Shown here one piece after another: positions 1 through 11,600 of a stretch of 64,000 bases of DNA (positions within the stretch are counted from its first letter, which is position 1; the number at the start of each line of letters is the position of its first letter). The notes below the pieces were generated by a model that worked only from the letters and a program-made list of their open reading frames with translations, was not told the DNA's origin and made no database searches. The translations under genes and the position numbers were made by a program. Source of the stretch: Heterocephalus glaber (taxonomy: Eukaryota > Chordata > Mammalia > Rodentia > Bathyergidae); contig NW_004624781.1 of the NCBI RefSeq assembly GCF_000247695.1, positions 4,778,672 through 4,842,671 on the forward strand, read 5' to 3'.

Positions 1-2417
1 TCCCCTCTAGGCCACAGAACCTGGTGCAAAACTAGGTCTCAGGGCAGGGATTGCATGCACCTTGCCAGCACCATGGTGTTCAAAGTGTCCTAGGCGTGGC
101 GCTTGGGGTGTGGTCCCCGTGTCCATGCTGGAGGGCTTCCAGGGGCTCTGGCTCTGGTAGCTGGCTGTGTGGACCCCAACTTTGCACACTAAGCACTGGA
201 TTGCAGGGATCCCATGCGGCCCGGCCTCAGAGGGAGGGGCCCAGGCTTCTCATCTACACTGGTGCCTGGGGCCCTAGGGCTCAGCCCTTCCCTTCCAGCT
301 ACAAGTCCATCTTCCCACTGAGATGTCCTTACTCTTCGAGGCGCACAGGGCAGGAGTCCTTGTTCCCAGGATACAGACAAGGAAATCAAATCACAGAGAG
401 GCTAAGTGACCCACTGGAGGAGGATTAGTGAGAAAAACATGAGCACTGGCCCTCCCTTCATACCAAGCCAAACAACTGCTCCCTGAGACAGCAGGGAGCT
501 TGGGGGTCTGAGTCAGAATCCAGATTGGAGCGAGGCGCGCACATACTGTGCCACAGACAGATGGACGGGAGCATTACTCGCACTCAGATATTCCCAAGCT
601 ACATCTAGACAGGTACATGTGCCAAGCCCTGAACACAGCGAGATGCAAATGCAGCTGCCTTGGTGCAGGAACAGCCCAGTGCCTGTGCACAGCCCACACA
701 CTTCGCCAGGCAATTCCTGCACCCCTTTCCTGCTCCCAGGAGCCCTGCAAGGTCTGTAGGTGGTGATCCATACTGGGTTTGAGGTGGCCGGACCTGCCAG
801 ATTTCCAGTGCTTTCTCTGTGCTGGGTAGGGGAGGAGTGGAGTTGGCTTCCCGGCTCCCCAGAACCCCCAGTCCCAGGGAGGGGAACTGGGCAATGGAAG
901 GCAAGAGCATCCACTTGCAAGTCCTGTGCTTTGGCAACTGACTCTGGGGTCCTGGCGGGTCCGAAAATGCAGCAAGGAAATGCAATTTAAGGCAACCAGC
1001 ATTTGTCAAATGCAACTGAAGCCTCAAAAGGAGTCAAGATTCTTGCCACGAAGAGTCGGGTTGCCAAGAGTCAGGATCAGCAGTCCTGGGCTGCAAGAGC
1101 AGGATCAAAGAAAAACTTCAGAAAGCAAAGGAGTGGCACTATTGCGGTAAGCTTTCTGGCACTGTGGCCAGCCATGGAGCTGCTATTTTAGAGCACAGAG
1201 GTCGTGACCATCATGGTGACCATCCTGTCCCCAGGCGCCTGGTGCCTCAGCCCTCAGAGGCCCTGAGCAGGTCCGGAGCCAAAGTGAGTGCCTGTCCCAG
1301 GCGAGACTGGGGTTCCCTCCCTCCAGATGTGGGCGCCCATGGCCTCTCGAAGCTGCTGCCTGAAAATGTGCCGGAGCCGAAAGCTTCCTGGGCCTGTTCA
1401 GTGACATGAGAAGAAAAGGTCCCCACCCTGGGGAGGTGGGGGCAGAGGAAAGGCCCGGCTTCACATCACCTGCTTTCCAGCAAGGACCCAGCCCGTAAGC
1501 CAGCAAGGGCAAAAGCAGCGGAAAAGAAGACCTGCACCAGGGCAGAGAGGGGACCCCAGGACATCACCTGGCCACTGCAGAGTCCATGGCCACAGGCCAC
1601 GGGATGATGACAGAAGCTCAGTGCTACAAGCAGCCACAAATGCTAGTCTTGATGCAGAGAGAAGACAGCATTTTCTGAAAATGACCATCCAGAAGGCTAA
1701 CGACGGAGTCCTGGTCAAGATTTGGAACAGATTTTTAAGCCCATGGTTCAATGAACATTTGGAAAATGCATGCAAAAGTCATTAAGAGTAGGACCAGCTC
1801 TACTGTGCCCACTGCAGTCAGTGAGCTCCCTGTCCAGTTGGATAATCAAGCAGAAGCTTTATGACTGCCAGAAGCATGAGGAAAGGAGCCCTCCCTCCAA
1901 AGGGGAAGCAGACGGAAGAGTCTAACTCCGGGGCCTCGAGGGAAGATGCAAAAGAGGAGAGGGGACTGTGAGTAAGTGGTGCCCATTGACCAGCGTGGGC
2001 TCCGCATGGGATTTGACATCAACCCTTCTACCCTGAGGTCCATAGGGCAGCCCCAACACCAGGAGCTTTCGGAAGGAGGCAGTAATTTTAGAAGGGTGAA
2101 TCCTGCCTACCAGTAAAACCTTGGCTGCCACCAAAATGGAAAGGGAGAGCTCATTTTTCTTTTTCTGTAATATATGGGTGTGGGCTCTTTTCTTGCAAGT
2201 GATCAAGCCCTGTTCAGGTTTGAAGGAGACCAAGGTCATGGAGCTGCCTGTGTCCCCGGCCTGTGCCTTCCCATAGGCCCTGCTGGTTTATGGATGGCGA
2301 AGGCTGCTGGCCGTTATCAAAGGTCCTCAGTAGTTGAGGCCTTAGCAGTGTGATTTTTTTTCCTGTGGGTTTTGCATTTGAACTAGTTTCACATGTCTGA
2401 TTCAATAAAAAATAAGA

Positions 2418-2510
2418 AAACCTAGCTGGGCACAGTGATGCACCCAGCCACTCCGGAGGCTGAGGCAGGAGGATTCCAAGTTCAAGCCCACCCACCTGCA
2501 CAAGGATCAC
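2418..2510 (+). repeat. B1-like SINE, partial
   Basis: 7SL-derived core 'ctgggcacagtgatgca...ggaggctgaggcaggagga', 3'-truncated, in ITGA11 intron 10. Confidence 0.7.
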
Positions 2511-2999
2511 CCGCCCTGCCTCCACCTGGCCCCATAGCTGAGCTTGGCAGAAGCCGAGGCAGGTGGCAGGAAGGGCTGCTGGCATCCGAGTCCTACCTAA
2601 CCCCGCTGCTGCCCAGCCACGCAGGCTCAGGCAAACCACTTAACCTCTCTGAACTTCAGACTCTGTGAAGATGTCTGATGAATATCCCTAGAAATGAGGG
2701 ATATTTTCATGAGGTTTGGACCTAAAGGTTCATTTCAGAACTCACCAGTAAATCAAGTGGGGTTTTGTTGAACTCTTCCTAACTCCCCTGCTATGCATCC
2801 TCCCCTCCCTCAGTTGGCCCCCTCCCAAGACCCCCAGATAGCCTGTCCTCGCCCACCAGACCTTCTCACCTGTGTGTGGCTACCTGGCTGTGAAATCAGA
2901 TTCATTTCCTGTGCCCTCAGTCTTCCCCGGACCCCAGAGGGGACCAGGACCAGGTACAGAGCACTGCGCTGAGAATTAAACATGGTGCTACTTACCACA

Positions 3000-3330
3000 A
3001 AAAATATGTTAAAGCTGAGAAACCTGGAGCAGAGAGACAGAGACAGAGGAAGCTACGCAACTCGAGCCGAAGTTGGACCCAGGAGCATCTGAGCCCGAGT
3101 CCTGCTCTACCCCCAGCCAGGGTTCTCACCCTAGGCCCTGGCAGTGCTTGCGGGCACTGGGCCCAAACTGGCCCAGCTGGGAGCCACTGCCCAGGACCAC
3201 ACCACCTGGCTTGGGATGTGGCTGCCACGGACTCTGGGAATGTGGTCAGAGAGGGTAAGGGACTTGCCCAAGGCCACAGAGCAAGCCAAATGCCAGGCTG
3301 GGATTTTAACCAGGGAGTTAAACTGGGTAG
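3000..3330 (+). repeat. MIR-like fragment
   Basis: Contains 'gtaagggacttgcccaaggc' and 'cacagagcaagccaaatgcc', a typical MIR core, plus a weaker upstream part. Confidence 0.45.
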
Positions 3331-4779
3331 AATAGAAAAATATCCTCATGTTCCTCAAAGTCCAGTCTGGACACTGCCTCTTCCAGTTTCGCTCCTGTCC
3401 CTCATTTTATGCCATTTTGTCCCCCAGAGCTGGAGCACCTTTTTCTGAGAGTGGGTTTGCTGGGGACAGGGAGGGCCACATGGCACCAGGGGGTGTGGGG
3501 AGGAGTGGGAATGTGAAGGCCACCAGAGGGACCCTCAGGACGTCACAAGCTCATCCTGGCCAAGGGCACCCAGGCACTTTGAGTCTGGAGAAAATCTGAA
3601 GAGGTTGGTGGGGAAAGCCAGGCCGGCGGCCAGCCGGGAAACAACTGGGCATCCCACGTGCCACACTTCAGGCTGGTACAGGTCCCCTCAGGGTGGCCTT
3701 GCAGCTGCCCAGATGTGGAGCTGCCCGGTGCTGTGGCTCCAACACACCCTTCCCCAGCCCTCTCTGAACCTCAGCTGCTGCTTTGTGGAGATCAGATACT
3801 AACTGCTCTGTGCCCTCGGGGGCCCAAATGGGCACTGGATGAGAAAGGGCTGGACAGCCCGGAGCTCGGCCCAAGGGTGAGGGATGTTGGTGCTGACTTC
3901 GGACAGCGGGAGTGTTCAAGTCCCTGGCCCAGTCCTGGCTTCCCCAGCTGAGGCCAAGCACAGAACAGGAGGAAGACAGCTGATTAGAAAGCACGATGTT
4001 AAACATAACCAAGCATTGGACTTGCCCAAGAGCACTTATTTATGGCTGTGAAAATGCGGCTCGGAGTCAGGACCACCCTGGGGAGCTGGTGTTTCTGAAC
4101 CCTCTGAGAGATCAGCTTGACCCAGGAACCAGCAGGGTGCGGTGACATCACCTGCTGTGTTTTACAAGCTCAAAGCTGGGATCTGACACACTGCCCCACC
4201 CCTGGATGGGCCCTCCACGGATGCTGGCCTCCCCGCTAACTCACCCACTTGGGTCTTCCTGTGCCCCACTACCTTGTGGCTTTTTATGCCAGGTTGGTAG
4301 AGGGGCAGGAGAAGGGCCCCATGGGGGGCAAAGGGACCCAGGGCTCAGGAGATGACTGTGGACATGGAAACATGAGGATGCCCTCCTGTCTTCCTGGTGG
4401 GCAGGAGTCCTTCCAAGCCCTGGGAAACAAGTTCCAGTCCTTGGGGTGTTGGCTGTCACAGATGCGGTCCTGTGTTATCTGTCTAGCCTCATCTCCAGCT
4501 ACTCCGTCCCCTCACTTCAAGCTCTAGCCCCACCAAACAGCTTTCAGTTCCTCAAAAGCAGACGCCCTGACCTGTTCCAGCCACAGGGCCTTTGCACAAG
4601 CTGCTCCTGGCCCTTTTCCTCCCCTCTAGCCCCACTCCCCTCTGGCCCAACCCATCATTCTGGTGCTGGGAAACATCACTTCCTTCCAACTGCTTCCTGA
4701 CCCCCATCTCAATCTGAATGAAGCCTTACTGTGATTGCATTTACCACAGTTTGCAGCTATATGTTTCCTTGAATGTTTG

Positions 4780-4890
4780 TTTAATATCTTTGAGCTCTGG
4801 GAGGACAGGGACAATGTCCCCAGCACCAAGCAAGAGCCTGGCAAAGAGCAGGTGCTAGGTGAACTTGTACTGAAGATGAAGGAGTGGGCT
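4780..4890 (+). repeat. L2/MIR-like fragment
   Basis: 'gagctctgggaggacaggga' with 'aagagcctggcaaagagcag' resembles the 3' end of ancient L2/MIR elements. Confidence 0.4.
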
Positions 4891-5077
4891 TTTTCTTTTT
4901 AACTGACCCATGTATATTTAAGGGGTGCAGTGTGGCATTTGGGCCATGTGAACAGGGTGTGGTAATCAGGAGCAGGATTCGCACAGGAAGCCAACCTAGA
5001 CACCCAAGAGAGATTCAGAAGAAGGTCACAAGGAAGGGCTGACACCCAAAAGGGGTTGGTTGGTTTGGTTGTTTATT

Positions 5078-5228
5078 TGTTTATTTTTTGAGACAGGGTC
5101 TTGCTCTGTACTTCAGGCTCTCCTTGAGCTCACTACATTGCTCAGGCTGGCCTTGAACTCATGGCAATCCTCCTGCCTCAGCCTCCCAAGTGCTGGGATT
5201 ACAGGTGTCCACCACCACACCCAGCTCC
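5078..5228 (-). repeat. B1-like SINE
   Basis: Reverse-strand 7SL-derived SINE: T-rich tail at left, 'ttgagacagggtcttgctct', then 'cctgcctcagcctcccaagt' and 'gctgggattacaggtgt'. It lies about 310 bases before ITGA11 exon 11. Confidence 0.85.
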
Positions 5229-5539
5229 TGAAGGGTTTTGAAGCCCAAGCAGGAGTGCAGGTTTGGTCTTAGATTTGGAGTTTATCCTAGAACAGTGATG
5301 GCGATTTTAGAGCTTTCAGTGATAACAAACAGTTGGCTGCAGTTTGTATGCCATAGTTTCACCGCTGCTGTCCTAGAATGTCCCTTTTTTCTAAATTCCC
5401 ATCCTGGGGACCCAATGCTGGGCCATGTTGAGCTGAGGATGGGCTGGAAGTGAGGGTGCTCCGTAGTGAACCCTAAACACGGCAGCTGCCGGAGGCCTCC
5501 CCAGCTGCTGGATCTGACGTGTCCCCTCCCGGGCGCCAG

Positions 5540-5684
5540 GACGGGATTCTGCTGGGTGCCGTGGGCGCCTACGACTGGAACGGGGCTGTGCTGAAGGAAA
5601 CGAGCAGCGGCAAGGTGATCCCTCTGCGCGAGTCCTACCTGAAGGAGTTCCCTGAGGAGCTCAAGAACCACGCCTCGTACCTGG
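5540..5684 (+). CDS. ITGA11: ITGA11 exon 11 (beta-propeller)
   Basis: First coding exon in the window. It starts in phase 0 after a cag acceptor with DGILLGAVGAYDWNG and ends in Y-L-G, splitting the glycine codon before gtgagg. LLGAVGAYDWNG is the FG-GAP-type strand following the I domain in this family. The 5' neighbour exon is not found in the preceding 5.5 kb. Confidence 0.95.
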
Positions 5685-8600
5685 GTGAGGCCTGGGGTGC
5701 AGGACACGGGGAGCGGGCTGCAGAATGAACGGGGTGCAGGGGGCCAAAGCCATCTCTCCAGCCGGCACATAACAGGCTCCTCATACACAGGGATAGGGAG
5801 TGACACTTGGTTCCCCACTCCGAGTGTGCCCATGGGGGTCTTCAGAGCTCCCCGCCCCTGCCAGGGTCACAGCACATGAGGCAGTGTCCCCAGGACAGGT
5901 GCCAGACTGGCAGAAAGCCGCACTGTCTGCGTCAAGGCGAGGCTGGCCGAGGTCAGGGCTCAGAGACCAGCCCATTTCCTCCCATGGCAGGGTACACAGT
6001 GACGTCGGTCGTGTCCTCCAGGCAGGGGCGGGTGTACGTGGCCGGAGCCCCCCGGTTCAACCACACAGGCAAAGTCATCCTGTTCACCATGCACAACAAC
6101 CGGAGCCTCAGTATCCGCCAGGCTCTTCGGGGCGAGCAGGTAACGGAGTGCACAGGTCCCTCCCTGTGGGGCGGGCAGTCCCCAGCCCCTGTGTGTGGTC
6201 CCCAATGCAGCATACACTTCAGCACTGTGCAGCTGAAGGCATCTTGGCCCAGCATTCATTACTGCCCTGAAACAGCCCCAAGCCTGGAAAACTGGGGGGA
6301 ATTCTCACCTCCATGTCCTGGTCCTCTTGCCTTTGGGCACTGGCCGAACCCCTGCTGCCGCTGCCAGCTTCCTCCAGCCCTTTGCTGCAGGCAGCATCTG
6401 GTTATGGCACCCAGACCTGGCTGCTGGGGCCCTGAGACATCCCGAGGCAGTCACACCTGCCAGTCACCTTCCTGCTGCCAGGGGGGTCTACTCGCAGCAA
6501 GGCCCCATGGGGCTCTTCGGGTGCCAGCTCCTCCCCTTTCCCTGGAATGGTGTCAATGCAGAGTGGGCACAATGCCACTGCCCCACCTGGGTGTGGTAGG
6601 CAACCAGATAGTGACACAAAGAGTCTTGTGTTGGGCAGTCATGAATGCAAATAGGAAAGCCAAGATAAAGAAAGGGTCAGAAGCCAGGCTTGGTGGTGCA
6701 TACCTGTAATCCTTGTGCTCTGGGAGGCTGAGGCAGGAGCATGACAACTTAATGACTTAGTTAGATTCTGTCTCAAAATAAAAAAAATTGTTAAAGGGCT
6801 GGGGATGGAGCTCAGTGCAAAGGCCCTGGGTTTAGTCCCCAGTGCCAAAACGGAAAAGGTTAGAAATCACTGCAGTAGCCAAGAAATCTTTGGTCCTGGG
6901 AAGCTACATGGCTTTTCCAAGATATATAGCAGGTTCACAGCTGGAGCAAGTGAAGGGTCCAGGCCTGGGATGGGCTCTCTGGCACTATGCCCCCTCCTGA
7001 CCCCTGCGTCCCCAACCCAGGCCTTACTTCTCCTGAGTGGCCATGGCCCCAGCGCCCTGGGCCTGAGCTGAGCCCTGTCCAGGGCTTTACCTGCCTGCCT
7101 TTCCCAGCTCGCCTGCTCTGCGCCCTCACCCACCACTATGAGGCCTCGCTCCTCCCTGGGGGGCCTAAGTCCTACAGCTCCTCTCCCACCCCTGGGGCCA
7201 CCACTACCTCCTCCCTGCCTGCCTGGCTGCCTGGCTGCCCCAGGCCAGCTCCCTGGAGAACAAGGGCCAGACCTTGAGTGCTAGAGGGAATTTGCTGATG
7301 AATTTATGACATTTTTTCAGCCCAGTTCGACCCCAACATCCGAATCAGAAACCACAGTGCTAAAGGCAGCTGAATTAAATGGATTCCAAGTCACTGTGAC
7401 CCACATAGGAGAGGCCACAGATTTAGACCAGCATCTCCCTCCCTCCCTACTTGCTCTGTCTGCCTCTTAATTACTCCACGTAGACCATCTCTCCTGCTTC
7501 CCACTCCGGGCTTATCAGCTGCTCTTTCCCTCGCCTGTATTTTGATCTTCCTTCACAGGTCAAAGCTTTTAACACTTGAATGTAACTTTCATCTGAAAAC
7601 ACCCCGTGCCAGGACAAGGTGGGGAAGGTGATTCTGGGGGCCTGGGGGTCAGACAGGGCCTGGCAGAGATCAGCCTCTGACTTTGGACAGCAACCCGGGT
7701 TCTGGGAGTTCAGGTTCCTCCTCTATAAAATGAGGCAGCCTGACTCTGGGGATAGCTCAAGAAGGGAAGAGCACTTGCCTAGTGTGTGAGGCTCTGAATT
7801 TGATCCCCAGCAAAAAAAATAAAAATAAATGAAATGGGACAACTATGAGTCCTGTGCGAGGGCCTCACACAAGCTAACCAAGGGCCTGTCCACAGGCAGG
7901 GGCCTCCCCCTTCCCTATGCGACCCAAAAGCACATATGCAGTCCCTCTTGGGTGCCACACATGATGCCCAGGTCCCGTGAGGCTCCCGGGCAGAGAGCAG
8001 ATGCTGGAGGGAGGATGTGGGGTCTGGGTGCATCAGGGAGGGGCACCCAGGGCAGGGAGTGGGTGGGGAAGCCAGGGACGGCATAAAGGGAAGTGATACT
8101 TCTGCTGAGACCTGAAGGGTAGGGGGGCAGGGGAGAGGATGCACCCAGGAAGCTGTGCAGTGGGAAGCTCAGGCCTAGCTGGGGCCTGGGCCTTGTGATG
8201 AAAAGGAACAGTGGGTAGACAGCAGCTGGGCCACAGTACTGGGAGCAGGAATGGGACAGAGGCCAGGGAGGGGACAGGCCTGCAGCATCACACTGAAGAG
8301 TTTAGCCCTTTATCCCAAACACAAGCACACAGCACGGACGCAGCCTAGTGCCTGGGGACCAACCCATGGCGTTTAGAGGGACCTCTGAGAGGCGCCACAC
8401 CCAGGGGGCAGTCAGAGGCAGATGGGGTGGTGACCGAGGCCAGGAGGGACTTGCTGGTAGCTCTGCAGGTGGGAGAGGTGGAGGGAGCTGGGACCGGGGG
8501 ACCTTCAGGTTTGTGATGAGGTGAGTGGGTGCCCACACCTGGGTAGGGAGCCCTGCACCCACACCCGGAGAGGACACAGTGAGTGTCAGCAGCCAGGGAG

Positions 8601-11600
8601 GAACTGTCATTCGCCACCCAAGTCCCAAGTCAGATCTGTGACAGTAAAGTTTAAAAGCCAGTGACAGAAGCTTGATTAGGTACAGCAGGGATCCTGCTGT
8701 AGGAAAAAAAAAACCATCATGGAGAAAAGGCTCGTGATACACTGTTGATTTACAACTCAGTACATACGCTGTGAGTAGAGTACAATCCCAATTTACAAAA
8801 CTAAAAACATACACAGGCATGAACTGGCAACACGGCTCAGGAGAAAGGCTGGAAGAGAATACTCCAGAACAATCATGGTGGTTATATCTGAACACTGGGG
8901 CGAGGGGTAACTTTCATTTTCTTCCTTATACTTTTTTTTGGTATTTTCCTTCTTTGTCATTACAGTATATCACTTCCTGATAGAATAAATGGCCAAAAGT
9001 CAAGTCAAATAATGGGAATAAAGAAGATTAGGACAGGGGAGAGAAGAGAGAGCCAATAGGAGAGAAGGGGACAAGGACACAAAGCAGGGGAGACTGAAGT
9101 GGGGAGACAAAGGCAGGGTCTGAGAAGGGGGACCCACTGGGACCCTAATCCTGAGTCTGAGCCAAGGGCCATGGGTGTGAGGAAGCAGCCCGGCCACTCC
9201 TGTCCCCTCTTGTGCACAGATAGGCTCCTACTTCGGGAGTGAGATCACCTCTGTGGACCTGGACGATGACGGGGTGACCGATGTCCTGCTGGTGGGGGCG
9301 CCCATGTACTTCAGCGAGGGCCGAGAGCGCGGCAAGGTGTACGTGTACACCCTGAGACAGGTACTGCCGGCGCAGGGCCCTGGGCTGGCCTGGGTAGGCA
9401 CCAGGGGGCCTGGTTCCTACAGAGGCTGGTGCCTGCCTGCAGGAGGCAGGCCTGGGACTCAGGGGGCCTCTCTGGCACTGGGTTTGGGGAGTGGGTAGGG
9501 ACCCCGGAGCCCTCACCCAGCCGCCTGAGCCCTTCCTTTCTCGGCTGTGTGTGGTTTTGCAGAGCCGGTTTGTTTATAACGGGATGCTGAAGGATTCCCA
9601 CAGTTACCAGAACAGCCGCTTTGGTGCATCCATCGCCTCCGTTCGGGATCTTAATCAGGACTCCTACAACGACGTGGTGGTGGGCGCCCCGCTGGAGGAC
9701 GGCCACCAAGGAGTCATCTACATCTTTCATGGCTCCCAGGGCGGCATCCTGAAGACACCCAAGCAGGTGCGGCTCTGGAAGGGGCAAAGGACTGGGTGGC
9801 CTTGAGCCTGTGTGCCAGCTCCACTCGCCTGAGTGGCAGCTGTGAACTGGTGTATTGCATCTTCCCACACTCCCCTAGCAGCCTCTCTCAGTCACCTTTG
9901 TCCTCCCAATGTCAACCACGAGGACAAATCCAGGCCCTGAACCTCACCCCACCCGGCCCCACCCTGGCATCTGTGCAACTCTTTGATGACATGCACCTTG
10001 CTGCCCTCAAGGTGGGTTGCACTCAACCCATCTCAGATCCTGTCCCCCTGCAGGATCATCATTTTGCCACATATTTTATTAGTAAAATACTGTGATAAAT
10101 GTACTAAGCTTTGAGATGCTGGTGGGTGACCTGCCAGGTAACATAATGTATAAACACTTTGTGGAGACTTTTTTTTTTTTTTTTTGGCAATACTGAGGAC
10201 TGAACCAGAGCCTTCACATTGAGCTATGTCCCCAGCCCTTTTTTTAAGTATAAATTTTATTTTGAGACAGGTTCACTAAGCTTGTATGATGCCCAGGCTG
10301 GGCTCGAACCTGCCATCCTCCTGCCTCAGCCTCCAGAGTGCTAGACTTACAGGCCTGCGCCACCATGCCCAGCTGGGCACTCATTTAAGACAACATATTT
10401 TAATCCAAAAGAAGAGCTTCTGAGGTGCCATGAAGGCCAGGACAAGACAGTTTTTGGTGGCTTCAAGCAGGCTGTCCTGGGCTCCCACTATGTGTGTCCT
10501 CCCTGCCCAGGCTGCTGCCTGCCCCTCCCACACACAAGGCCCCGCCTCCCCCTCTCCCTGCAGAGAATTGCTGCTTCCGAGCTGGCTCCCGGCCTCCAGT
10601 ACTTCGGCTGCAGCATCCATGGGCAACTGGACCTCAATGAGGACGGGCTCGTGGACCTGGCGGTGGGCGCGCTGGGCAACGCGGTGATTCTGTGGTGGGT
10701 CCCCATCGTCCCTGCTCGGGCTCTCCAGAGGGTCACCATGGGGACAGGGTGTAAAGGACTTGCTTCGGGATCTCTGTCCCTTGTCTTTAACCACTGTCAG
10801 CCAAACAAACCCTGCTCTTCTGCTTCCCAACCGCAGCTTTCCTTCTCATGGGGTCCTTGTAAGCGATCTTGAAGTCCAAGTCTCTTCCGAGTGATTTCTG
10901 GGACTTCAGACCAACTGAGCATGCAAAAGCCCTCGGACTTTGTCTAAAAGCTCTGGCTTCAGGGTATTCCTTCCGCTCGGCTTTGCAAGTGCTTCAAGGG
11001 ATACACGGGACACCTTTTCCTCAGTCGGGAGGACCTTTCCCTGTGCCCAGGTGTGGGGCACTGTGTATAGGATTCAGAGAGTTCTGTCCTCCAAACCCCT
11101 CTTTTTTTTTTTTTTTCCCAGTACCGGGGATCAAACTCAGGACCTTGCACTTGCAAGGCAGGCAGAGTGCCACTGAGCTAAATCCCTGACCCTGAACCCC
11201 TTTTGTTTGGTATTTTCTGATCTCCATTTCAACGCTTTCTATAAGCTCATGTATTTTACCATGCATCATCTTCTACTTTTTGAGAAAAAACAAAGTTATT
11301 TTCAGCCTTTCTTGTATGTTGACAAGATATATTTCATCATAAATATAGTACCTTAGAGAAAATTTGTAAAATAAGGAAAAACTCGCTCAATACTTCTTCA
11401 CCACTAGTGTTTTGTCATGTTTCCTCCCAACCTTTCTGCCTGCATTTAATTTTATATAGATGTGATCATAATCATATAATTTTTAAAAGGCATAAACAGA
11501 GATAGCATATAGCTTCACAGGGCAAATCAAGAAGGGGTGGAAAAGGCGGGAGTGCTGGCGCTCACCTGTAAGCCCAGCTCTGGGAGGCTGAGGCAGGAGG

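Larger units (their letters stand above)
1..5539 (+). other. ITGA11: ITGA11 intron 10 (partial)
   Basis: No exon matching the preceding alpha-11 segment (end of the I domain) is visible, so this is intron. It holds a partial B1-like SINE near 2418-2510, a MIR-like stretch near 3000-3330, an L2-like fragment near 4780-4890 and a reverse B1-like SINE at 5078-5228. The many short open frames are chance frames in GC-rich DNA. Confidence 0.8.

Noticed and set aside
5807..6709. 300-codon open frame on the + strand
   Set aside because: It runs from one intron through ITGA11 exon 12 into the next. The exon has clear splice sites and only its 149 bp match a protein; the rest is GC-rich intron and the start of a SINE.
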